From contig JAMLHE010000003.1 of the NCBI GenBank assembly GCA_023957315.1, positions 275,094-339,093 of the forward strand: 64,000 bases of DNA. The letters run 5' to 3'. The translations under genes were made by a program, and so were the position numbers. The stretch comes from Candidatus Kapaibacterium sp. GTDB taxonomy: Bacteria; Bacteroidota; Ignavibacteria; Kapaibacteriales; UBA2268. Under the pieces are notes generated by a model, which had not been told where the DNA came from, ran no database searches, and saw only the letters and a program-made list of their open reading frames with translations. This document shows positions 16,607 to 24,681 of this stretch, piece by piece. The first letter of the stretch is position 1, and each line of letters opens with the position of its first letter.

Positions 16607-17948
16607 AATATTTTAATACCTTAAAATGTTCAACAATTTTGGTTGTTTTGGTTGATTTGTTTTCTTTCAAAATCTCTAATTTCATGTTTAATATGTCCGT
16701 TGGTTTAACAGCTTCTCTAATTAATTTGAACAATTCTAACTTTGAATATTGGTGTTTACCCAACGCATAATTATCAATTGAATCAAGCCCTACACTTTGT
16801 AATTTCAACCTTAATGTATAAGCCCATACAAATATTTTTTCAATAGCTTTTTGTAAATCTTGTTCACCAAATCTATCAACATAATAAATCAATCCACAGT
16901 AAAAAAGATTTCGTATATATTTGTCTCCGGTTCTAAATTTACCTTCATAGTTTTTTATAGTACTCAAAATATCAATTTTGCTTTTCTTCTTGATAGCCGT
17001 TTCCATTCTACCATAAAAAGCTATCATCTCGAAAAATCTTTTCCCATTGATAATAGTTTGGTCTATTTGAAACGGGTATTCCATAAGAATTTTATCAATA
17101 CCTCGATGAAATGATTTTTTATAGTTCTCAGTATAGAAATGTGCTATCCGATTTGCCTTTGCGAACGGATACTCTTCTTTAACATCAGGGCTTACTCCTT
17201 TAAAAACATCAACATCGTTTTTCGTGAAGTATCTTGCAGAATAACCTTTGCTCCAATTTCTGATTCTAAAAAGATAGAGAGCAAAAAGTTTTGCTAATTC
17301 ATCTTTATCCGTTGCTTCCCAATTATAGACAGCCTCTAACCTTTCTCCTTCAGTTGAATAGTTATTCATTTCCCTTAAATGGAATGCTTTAAGCAAGTCA
17401 TGCGGGTCAAGGTCTTTACCACGTGCATTTTGAGAATCAAAAAATTGAAAAGCTTCTGAAATATCCATTAATACAACTTTTACAAGTTCACATTTTTCGT
17501 AAAAGAAGCGAATAGTTTCTTCATCAAAGTCATCTATTCTTCTTTCAATTACTTTGTAATTATTTTGAATATTCGCTTTTGTAATGTCGTTAGCGAAAGA
17601 AAGCTTTACAAGTTTTGGCTTATAACTATCGAGCTTTTCACCTCTCATAATAATTTTTTCTAATTTTCCCTCACAATTCTTAATAATGGCATAAGCAATT
17701 AATGTAAGAGTTAATGCTCTTTGCTGCCCATCTACAATGTTTAGCTTAGTTTCACTATCTTCCATTTCATTATGAATAACCACAGTTCCTAATCGGTATG
17801 CTGATTTGTCCTTGTGAAAAATTATATCATCAATAAGTTGATGAACGTTCTTTTCAGTCCATTTATAGGGTCTTTGATAAGATGGGATTTTCAAATCCTC
17901 TTGTAACAGTTTTTTTACGCTAATGATTTGTAGTTGAATATCACTCAT
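16599..17948 (-). CDS. DUF262 protein without the nuclease domain
   Basis: A 449-residue protein (start placed at 17948, after a GGAGAG ribosome site; the frame also extends four codons upstream to a TTG). DUF262 motifs are IPSYQRPYKWTEKNVHQLID, RLGTVVIHNE, IVDGQQRALTLTLIA and the helix with FFDSQNARGKDLDPHDLLKA. I see no DUF1524 HNH signature at its C-terminus, so it likely serves as the partner of the larger DUF262-DUF1524 protein that follows. Paired DUF262 genes are often found next to type I restriction genes, and the hsdR stop is 85 bases upstream. Confidence 0.78.
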   Translation of the reverse strand: MSDIQLQIISVKKLLQEDLKIPSYQRPYKWTEKNVHQLIDDIIFHKDKSAYRLGTVVIHNEMEDSETKLNIVDGQQRALTLTLIAYAIIKNCEGKLEKIIMRGEKLDSYKPKLVKLSFANDITKANIQNNYKVIERRIDDFDEETIRFFYEKCELVKVVLMDISEAFQFFDSQNARGKDLDPHDLLKAFHLREMNNYSTEGERLEAVYNWEATDKDELAKLFALYLFRIRNWSKGYSARYFTKNDVDVFKGVSPDVKEEYPFAKANRIAHFYTENYKKSFHRGIDKILMEYPFQIDQTIINGKRFFEMIAFYGRMETAIKKKSKIDILSTIKNYEGKFRTGDKYIRNLFYCGLIYYVDRFGEQDLQKAIEKIFVWAYTLRLKLQSVGLDSIDNYALGKHQYSKLELFKLIREAVKPTDILNMKLEILKENKSTKTTKIVEHFKVLKYYE

Positions 17949-18032
17949 AATACTCTCCAATTAGTGTTTATATAGAAACAAGTAAATTTCATTTTCCCTA
18001 CCCCGCTTCTCTGTCATCGTACAAATGACTAA

Positions 18033-21026
18033 TTATGCAACTACGTTCATTTGCCTATGTATTTTCCGCATTAGGTAATCTGTGACGACACTACCGAATT
18101 CTTTGTCTTCAATTATTCTTTCGAATATTTCTTTATTTTGGTCCATCCGACCAATTAACTTATCTATGAATTTGTCGTTAAACGCAAATTTGAAAGTGTC
18201 AATCTTATTCACTCTCGCTTGTAGCTGTAAGGTTTCGTCAGCCATTAACTCAGTTTCGATTTGGTCAAAGAACAGTTTATCAGCTTCTACGAAATCTGTA
18301 CCGAAACGGTCATTCAAAACACTTACAATTTCAGATAGAAAAGCTTCTTCCTCGGGACTTCTTTTTAAACCAGCTTCAGAAATGCCACTCAACTCGCCAA
18401 TCAATCCTTTTTCCAATTCAATTGTACCATCTTTAATCTTTTGCAAACGGTAATATTCTAGAGCTACTTCATCATCCAAATGTAACGATTCTGACAATTC
18501 ACGCTTTGGTAATCTTGTTTGTAACAACTTTGCATAAGCATAAAACTTTTCAAGTTCCGTATCAACGAAAGGCATAATCTGAGAAAGGAAAGCATACAGA
18601 TTTGTCCAAGAACGTAATCCTTTTTTAAACTCATCTTGTTTATCATCATTGGTAATCGCTCTGTATCTGTCAACGGCGGGGTCAGTGAAAGCGTATAATT
18701 GTCTCTGATGTTTTGGGTTATCAAGTTTGGTCAAAGGATTGAAATAAACATTGGCGAAAGAATCAATTTCTTGAGTCCAATAGACTTGGAATTCATCCAA
18801 TCGAGCTTTTAAATCATATAAGTGATTAATATCAGTTTCTTCTGTTGTTGAAGTTACTTCAAAATATGGTTGAAAAGAATCTAAAATTGTTTGTCTATCA
18901 TTGACAAAATCAAGAACAAATGTATCTTCTTTTCCAGAATGCATCCTATTGAGTCTTGATAAGGTTTGAACAGCTTTAACACCCGATAGCTTTTTGTCAA
19001 CATACATCGTATGCAGTAGCGGTTGGTCAAATCCGGTCTGATATTTATCAGCTACTATCAAGATTTTATATTCGTTTCTCTCGAAAACCGACGGCAATTC
19101 TTTTTCGCTATATCCTGTTATTTGAGGTTCAGATATACCATCGGGTGCATTATCATCAACCACTTTCCCCGAAAAAGCAACCAAAATCTTTATTTCCGAA
19201 TCGTAACCATTGGACTTGATATATCTACCAAATTCCTCATAATACCTTTTTGCATGAAGCCGGGACCCACACACTAACATCGCTTTTGCTTTTCCACCTA
19301 TTTTTTTTAATACGATATTCCGGAAATGCTCAATTATCACAGCTGTTTTTTGAGCTAAATTATGAGGGTGTAGCGAAACGAACCTGCCTATTGCTTTAGC
19401 TGCTTTACTCTTATTTAGCTTCGGGTCATCTTCAATAGCTTTTGTAAGATTGAAGTAAAGTCCATAAGTGATGTAATTTTGCAAGACATCCAAAATGAAC
19501 CCTTCTTCTATTGCTTGACGCATAGAATACAAATGGAACGGTTTCGGCTTCCCTTCTTCATCTTTATCCCCGAATACTTCCAGTGTTTTATATTTCGGTG
19601 TTGCTGTAAATGCGAAAAAAGAAATATTTTTATGCTGTCCGCGCAGTTTGGCTGACCGTTCAATCTCATTCCTAATGAAATCATCCCCTGAATAATCATC
19701 CGAAGCATCTGCATCAATTGCTTCTTCTAATGATGTAGCTGTTAAAACTTCTTTTAGTTTCTTACTCGCTTGACCACCTTGTGAACTGTGGGCTTCGTCT
19801 ATGATAACTGCATATTTTCTTTCAGGTATTTCATTGGCTTTATCAATGACAAAAGGGAATTTTTGTAATGTAGTAATGATGATGTTCGTTCCGGCTTTAA
19901 GCGCATTTAATAACTGTTCGCTATCTTTATCAATTTTTTGCACTACGCCCGTTTTATGTTCAAACTGATAAATCGTGTTTTGCAACTGTTGGTCAAGTAC
20001 TTTACGGTCTGTAACTACTATCACAGAATCATAAATTCTCACATTAGCTTCATCATGCAAACTTGATAAACGATATGCTAACCATGCGATAGTATTGCTT
20101 TTGCCTGAGCCTGCTGAGTGTTGCACAAGATAATTTTTGCCTGTTTTTACTTCCAAAACCTTATTGCAAATTTTCCTGACCGCATCCAATTGATGATAGC
20201 GTGGAAATATGAGTTTTTCTTTCTTTATTAATCTATCTTCAATTACAATATCCTCTGTTTGAAGATGCACGAATTGCTTTATGATATCCAACCAACTATC
20301 TTTTTGTAATATGTATTCCCATAAGTATGCTGAACGATAGCCGTTGGGGTTTGGAGGATTGCCTTTGCCGTTTTTGCTACCTTTGTTAAATGGCAACCAA
20401 TATGTTTTACTGCCATTCAGCTTTGTGGTCATAAAAACTTCATCTTGGTCAACTGCAAAGTGAACTAATGTTCTTTTCTTAAAAGCAAAAAGTATTTCTC
20501 GAAAATCCCTGGTAGTGCTATATTGCTTTAATGCATTGCCCACATTTTGACCGGTAAATTGATTCTTAAGTTCTAAAGTAGCCACAGGAATGCCGTTTAA
20601 TGACAACACAACATCTACTGAGTTATTGACAGTATTGCTATAATAAATTTGGCGATATACTTTCAAAGAGTTTTTGTTGTACATTCCAATTGCTTCTGTA
20701 TTGAGTTCAGAAGAAGGGGGAAAATATGCCATTTGGAAACGTACACCATAATCTACAAAGCCATTACGAAGTACATCTAAGCTACCTCTTAAATCCAATT
20801 CTTTATAAAGTCGCTGTATGACCCGATTATCTGTATCTGCACCATGAATTGCTACAATCTTTTCCCATCTTCTGGGCTGTGATTCTTGTAGAAATTTAAT
20901 CACTTCGTATTTAAACATTCCTAATTCAATACTATAATCGGCGGCATTGCCTTCGGTGTAGCCCCCTTGCTCTATCAAGGTTTGCACTAAGGCAGTTTCA
21001 AATGTTTTTTCAGTGGTTATGCTCAT
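18033..21026 (-). CDS. hsdR: Type I restriction enzyme, restriction subunit
   Basis: A 997-residue HsdR. The N-terminal PD-(D/E)XK nuclease has VDVVLSLNG (Asp138) and LELKNQ (Glu152, Lys154). The helicase/translocase has Walker A HSAGSGKSNT (303-312), IIDEAH (about 407-412) and FAFTATP, then a second RecA-like part with YQTGFDQPLL and QTLSRLNRMH. It should translocate DNA with HsdM/HsdS and cut at a distance. It is coupled (ATGA) to the Ntn-hydrolase gene just upstream. All catalytic motifs look intact. Confidence 0.93.
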   Translation of the reverse strand: MSITTEKTFETALVQTLIEQGGYTEGNAADYSIELGMFKYEVIKFLQESQPRRWEKIVAIHGADTDNRVIQRLYKELDLRGSLDVLRNGFVDYGVRFQMAYFPPSSELNTEAIGMYNKNSLKVYRQIYYSNTVNNSVDVVLSLNGIPVATLELKNQFTGQNVGNALKQYSTTRDFREILFAFKKRTLVHFAVDQDEVFMTTKLNGSKTYWLPFNKGSKNGKGNPPNPNGYRSAYLWEYILQKDSWLDIIKQFVHLQTEDIVIEDRLIKKEKLIFPRYHQLDAVRKICNKVLEVKTGKNYLVQHSAGSGKSNTIAWLAYRLSSLHDEANVRIYDSVIVVTDRKVLDQQLQNTIYQFEHKTGVVQKIDKDSEQLLNALKAGTNIIITTLQKFPFVIDKANEIPERKYAVIIDEAHSSQGGQASKKLKEVLTATSLEEAIDADASDDYSGDDFIRNEIERSAKLRGQHKNISFFAFTATPKYKTLEVFGDKDEEGKPKPFHLYSMRQAIEEGFILDVLQNYITYGLYFNLTKAIEDDPKLNKSKAAKAIGRFVSLHPHNLAQKTAVIIEHFRNIVLKKIGGKAKAMLVCGSRLHAKRYYEEFGRYIKSNGYDSEIKILVAFSGKVVDDNAPDGISEPQITGYSEKELPSVFERNEYKILIVADKYQTGFDQPLLHTMYVDKKLSGVKAVQTLSRLNRMHSGKEDTFVLDFVNDRQTILDSFQPYFEVTSTTEETDINHLYDLKARLDEFQVYWTQEIDSFANVYFNPLTKLDNPKHQRQLYAFTDPAVDRYRAITNDDKQDEFKKGLRSWTNLYAFLSQIMPFVDTELEKFYAYAKLLQTRLPKRELSESLHLDDEVALEYYRLQKIKDGTIELEKGLIGELSGISEAGLKRSPEEEAFLSEIVSVLNDRFGTDFVEADKLFFDQIETELMADETLQLQARVNKIDTFKFAFNDKFIDKLIGRMDQNKEIFERIIEDKEFGSVVTDYLMRKIHRQMNVVA

Positions 21027-22051
21027 GCTTCTTCACTTTTCCCTATATTTTCTTGTTCTACATCTTGATTAAGAAGAAATTGTCTGTATGCGACATCTTT
21101 TAAAATTAGTCTTAATTCGTGTTTTGATTTTTCAGATAAATTTTCTTTTAAAAAACCTGATTCATCAAAACAGAATTGAACAAAATCATAATTGTCCTGA
21201 TAAGTATTTTCGTTGATATTGAATAATTTGTTTGGTAAATCGGATTCAAGAACTTCAAAAGTATCTGGGTTGAAATAGCGTACCATAGGTTTATTGATTT
21301 CGTTATACTCCCGTCCCTGAAAGCATGGTTTGCCTTTGCTCGACTCCCAATAAATACCAAAAAACTCTGTGCGGTTTGATTTGTATACCTTTGCAATTTG
21401 CAAGCTTCCATCGACTTCTCTAATAGATTTGTCAAGTGAAATTCCGCATAAAATACGAAGTGGTTCCATATCTAATTTTGAGCCGATTTTATCTTCGTCT
21501 TGAAGTAATTGATTGAATCGGTTCTTGGCTTCCTTTTTTATATCGCCAACCGAGCTTGCATTGCCCATGAAAGTGTAAAAGATGGTTTGATTGCTTGCAT
21601 TGGTCAATTCATCAAAAATAAAACCTTCAACATCTTCTGAATAGTACAACTTCCATACTCTAAAAGCTCCGTTTGCACCCTTTTGCCAATCCCATCCACC
21701 AAAAAGGAATTCAGCCGAACCTCTTGCTAAATGGATTTGAGCTTTGTCAATCTCAGTAATGGTTTTTACCAATTTGGTAAAAAGCTCAGAAATAAATTCA
21801 AGAACTTCTTCAAGTGTTGCAGATGGTGATTGTAGGTATTTATCCAAGTGAATTGATGATACCAAATTCAAAACCAATGGATAAGCCCTCATAGTATCGC
21901 CTGCAAAACAAAGCAAACAATCCTTTCGTGAAAGTTCGAAGAGTTTGATGCCGTGTTTCCATTTTTCGCCACCAGTAAGACAACTATCGGTAGCAAATAC
22001 CAGCTCTTCGGCATCGTTGACTTGGCGTATGTATGCTGTACAAAGTGTCAT
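21023..22051 (-). CDS. Proteasome/HslV-like Ntn hydrolase inside the type I restriction operon
   Basis: A 342-residue protein whose first 170 residues follow the proteasome beta/HslV fold. After removal of Met1, Thr2 (MTLCTAY) would be the N-terminal nucleophile. Asp22 (FATDSCL) and Lys36 (HGIKLFEL) stand where HslV has Asp17 and Lys33; CFAGDTMRAYPL (48-59) matches HslV GFAGGTADAF; and TFMGNASSVGD (160-170) matches the IGSGG segment. The C-terminal 170 residues are an unknown addition. It lies between hsdS (three-base gap) and hsdR (ATGA overlap). Peptidase or other Ntn activity, and any partner unfoldase, are inference. I have not seen this gene as a standard part of type I systems. Confidence 0.72.
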   Translation of the reverse strand: MTLCTAYIRQVNDAEELVFATDSCLTGGEKWKHGIKLFELSRKDCLLCFAGDTMRAYPLVLNLVSSIHLDKYLQSPSATLEEVLEFISELFTKLVKTITEIDKAQIHLARGSAEFLFGGWDWQKGANGAFRVWKLYYSEDVEGFIFDELTNASNQTIFYTFMGNASSVGDIKKEAKNRFNQLLQDEDKIGSKLDMEPLRILCGISLDKSIREVDGSLQIAKVYKSNRTEFFGIYWESSKGKPCFQGREYNEINKPMVRYFNPDTFEVLESDLPNKLFNINENTYQDNYDFVQFCFDESGFLKENLSEKSKHELRLILKDVAYRQFLLNQDVEQENIGKSEEA

Positions 22052-22054
22052 AGT

Positions 22055-23392
22055 TTATTCAATTACTTTTACTTTGCCGGTTACCACTTCGCTTATCAAC
22101 GCCGTGCGGTATTCGGTTAATAACTCAATCAATTTTTCTGTTTTTGCATTTTTGTTGTCTATCCGGGCGCATTCTATTTCAATGTGCTTAACGATAAGTT
22201 GTTGTTCTTCGGGTGGTGGAACTGCAAAAAGTAAACTCTTAGTTTTACTTTGATTAAGAATTGGTAATGTTGTATAATCTGCTTCAAGATTAATCATTTC
22301 TTTATTTCCAACTAAGAAGTAGTAGCCGAACAATGGGTTATAGGTTTGATGAAAAATTATTATATTTATCTGTTGATTTGCAGATGCTTTATCTCTAAAA
22401 AAACTTACTTTTCCAAGTGTTGCTCCTATACTAACTAAATAAATTGAGCATTCAGGAAATAGCTCAACTTCGCCTATTTCAATAGCTTCTGAAATTAATT
22501 TACGTTTTGATTCGATTAGTTCAATATTTCCATCAAAGTCAGAAGGTGTAAACCAATTCAGTTCTCCATTTTCAAAATAATCAATTTGAGAATTTTGAAT
22601 TTTTGGTGTTCTACCTGTTTGAACTCTTGCAATTGTTTTCAACCTTTTCACCTCCCAATGCTTCGGAATTTTCCCTAACCATTCGATGCCTGAATCTTTC
22701 ATTGGCACATCAGGGTTGATACCTTTGGTAACGGCTTGGTTGATGACAGCTGTTTTTTCTTCTTCATAGAGCTCAAGCAGTCGTTTTTTGGCGGTTATTA
22801 GTTCATCTATTTCGGCGGTTTTGCGGTCGAGGTAATTGGCTATAGATTTTTGTTCTTTGAGTGGAGGTAATGCAGTAAATAAATCTATGACTTTATCAAT
22901 TTTAAGATTAATTCTTGTAAAGCCATTTGCACCTGTGAGTAAATTGTGTCGTAGTACTCTACTGTGTAATTGATAATTTAAAAATCTAGGAATAACATTT
23001 TCATTTGTTATTCTGAATCCTTTGCAAAAGGTATTCAAGTATGTATCAGGCAAATCATCCAAAAGTACAGCAGATTTGCCAACATCTTCGTAGTTTTCAG
23101 AACTCATTAAAAAAAATAAGTCTCCAACTTCTACTTTATTTTGATTTTCATTCTCGGAAATAACTACAGTTTGTAAACTGTGAGGGTCGATTTTGAAATT
23201 ATTAGCTATATTCGTAAACGGAATAAAATATTTGTTACGTTCTATTGAAGATTGGTCGAAATCAGATGCAGTTTTGCCTGATAAACCTCCGTATAAATAT
23301 CCTAAGAATCGCATCCTCATCTCTTTCCAATGATTCGGAATTTCGCCAATCCATTCGATTCCGGAATCTTTATATGAATCGTATTTTTTCAT
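22055..23392 (-). CDS. hsdS: Type I restriction enzyme, specificity subunit
   Basis: A 445-residue HsdS with two target-recognition domains. Each half begins with the same kind of block (DSGIEWIGEIPNHWKEMRM and DSGIEWLGKIPKHWEVKRL) and ends with a coiled-coil dimer arm (PPLKEQKSIANYLDRKTAEI and PPPEEQQLIVKHIEIECARI). The start at 23392 forms an ATGA overlap with the upstream HEPN-like gene; the frame also extends to 23407. It selects the DNA sequence methylated by HsdM and cut by HsdR. Target sequence cannot be predicted here. Confidence 0.92.
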   Translation of the reverse strand: MKKYDSYKDSGIEWIGEIPNHWKEMRMRFLGYLYGGLSGKTASDFDQSSIERNKYFIPFTNIANNFKIDPHSLQTVVISENENQNKVEVGDLFFLMSSENYEDVGKSAVLLDDLPDTYLNTFCKGFRITNENVIPRFLNYQLHSRVLRHNLLTGANGFTRINLKIDKVIDLFTALPPLKEQKSIANYLDRKTAEIDELITAKKRLLELYEEEKTAVINQAVTKGINPDVPMKDSGIEWLGKIPKHWEVKRLKTIARVQTGRTPKIQNSQIDYFENGELNWFTPSDFDGNIELIESKRKLISEAIEIGEVELFPECSIYLVSIGATLGKVSFFRDKASANQQINIIIFHQTYNPLFGYYFLVGNKEMINLEADYTTLPILNQSKTKSLLFAVPPPEEQQLIVKHIEIECARIDNKNAKTEKLIELLTEYRTALISEVVTGKVKVIE

Positions 23393-24681
23393 GCTAATCC
23401 GTGCCATCTTTTGAATGATTCTATCTTTTCATTAATTTGTTGTTCGTTCTCATTATATAATGCGATATAAGAGTCGTATCTATCAAAAGGGAATCGATGG
23501 TAATAATTAAAATCTTTGAAATTGTTGAAGGATAATTCCATTTCCTTGTTTGATAGATTCGAATAAAGTGCTATTGCTTCTACATACTTAATCAAATCAA
23601 TATCATCTTTCTCTGGGTTACATAAACCATAATAAGAAGTAATTTCTCTTATATGCCAATCAATACTATCGTATTCAAAATAGTAATTCTCCCATTCATT
23701 TTTAACATTAAAGGTATCCATTTTCAAACCATCATCTTTAATTACACTATACACCAAATCTAAATGTCTGCATATTACATTACGATGTTTTAATTTTTTA
23801 TATAAATGAGCATACATAATCAAGGCACAAGAAAACAACTTTATTGAACCTAAAGCCTCGTTATTTGTGGAAAATTTACCATTATGAATTACATCATTTC
23901 TTACATCAATAACTGCAGATAAGTTTTCGATGTTACTTACGATTTTACTATTCTGTTGCATTTCGCCAATGACATAAACCCTTTTCCGCAAATTATCAAA
24001 TGAATCTTTTCTGTCGATTTTAAGCAACAATTCAAGGGAAGTAATTGAACCTAAGAGTTGTGTAGCGGCAGAATTGGCATTGCTTGTGATGTAAAAGTTC
24101 CTGATAGCAAGTATTAAATTATCGTCCTTTTTTGATTTCACTAAATTGAAAATATTACTGAAGTAAGGTCTTTTGAAAATGTTGACCAATTCCTCAATGT
24201 CGTACAAATATGGTTCGGGTGGTGTTGAAATATTAAATTCGCCTTTTGTATGCTTCTGCCATACTGTAAACTTTTTGTTACCGCCAATTGCAATACCCGA
24301 GCCACCAGAGGCTGGATTGATTTGTTCCGAAAGAACAATTCCGTATTTATTATTTGACATAAATAGGAAAACGAAATATATGAATCCCATAATCTCGTAA
24401 ACTCTCTTTTGGTCAATTTTAATTTTTGATGAATAATCCTCAGGTTTCATAATAGACGCAGCAACAATATATGCATCATGAACAGAACTTGAGCCTAAAA
24501 TCTTATCAAAATCATTGTCTAACCAAAAACCATTGTTATCTACGTATTCTTTTAATTGTTTACTATTCACAATTGTTGCATCTTGAAAAATGAAGTTTTG
24601 CCAATTTACATTATCCTTAATCATCAATCCTTCAATTTTGCGTATATTCCAAATAGTATTTGGCTTGTTCAAAGTGTTCAT
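23389..24681 (-). CDS. HEPN-like (putative RNase) protein embedded in the restriction operon
   Basis: A 430-residue protein between hsdM and hsdS, coupled to both by ATGA overlaps. The middle region (residues 186-290) is helical and contains AATQLLGSITSLELLLK and VIDVRNDVIHNG. Arg261 and His266 form the RX4H motif of HEPN RNases, in an arrangement typical of Apea-like HEPN domains. The flanking N- and C-terminal parts are not recognised. By analogy with PrrC and RloC, which are HEPN anticodon nucleases linked to type I restriction enzymes, it may be a second-line toxin. It lacks the P-loop of PrrC. RNase activity is inference from the motif. Confidence 0.65.
   Translation of the reverse strand: MNTLNKPNTIWNIRKIEGLMIKDNVNWQNFIFQDATIVNSKQLKEYVDNNGFWLDNDFDKILGSSSVHDAYIVAASIMKPEDYSSKIKIDQKRVYEIMGFIYFVFLFMSNNKYGIVLSEQINPASGGSGIAIGGNKKFTVWQKHTKGEFNISTPPEPYLYDIEELVNIFKRPYFSNIFNLVKSKKDDNLILAIRNFYITSNANSAATQLLGSITSLELLLKIDRKDSFDNLRKRVYVIGEMQQNSKIVSNIENLSAVIDVRNDVIHNGKFSTNNEALGSIKLFSCALIMYAHLYKKLKHRNVICRHLDLVYSVIKDDGLKMDTFNVKNEWENYYFEYDSIDWHIREITSYYGLCNPEKDDIDLIKYVEAIALYSNLSNKEMELSFNNFKDFNYYHRFPFDRYDSYIALYNENEQQINEKIESFKRWHGLA

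Noticed and set aside
18464..18724. Minus-strand alternative-frame open reading frames within hsdR
   Set aside because: They overlap intact hsdR coding sequence, lack ribosome sites and show no family pattern.
19023..19277. Plus-strand open frames inside hsdR and the other defence genes
   Set aside because: They are antisense shadows of long minus-strand genes with intact motifs.
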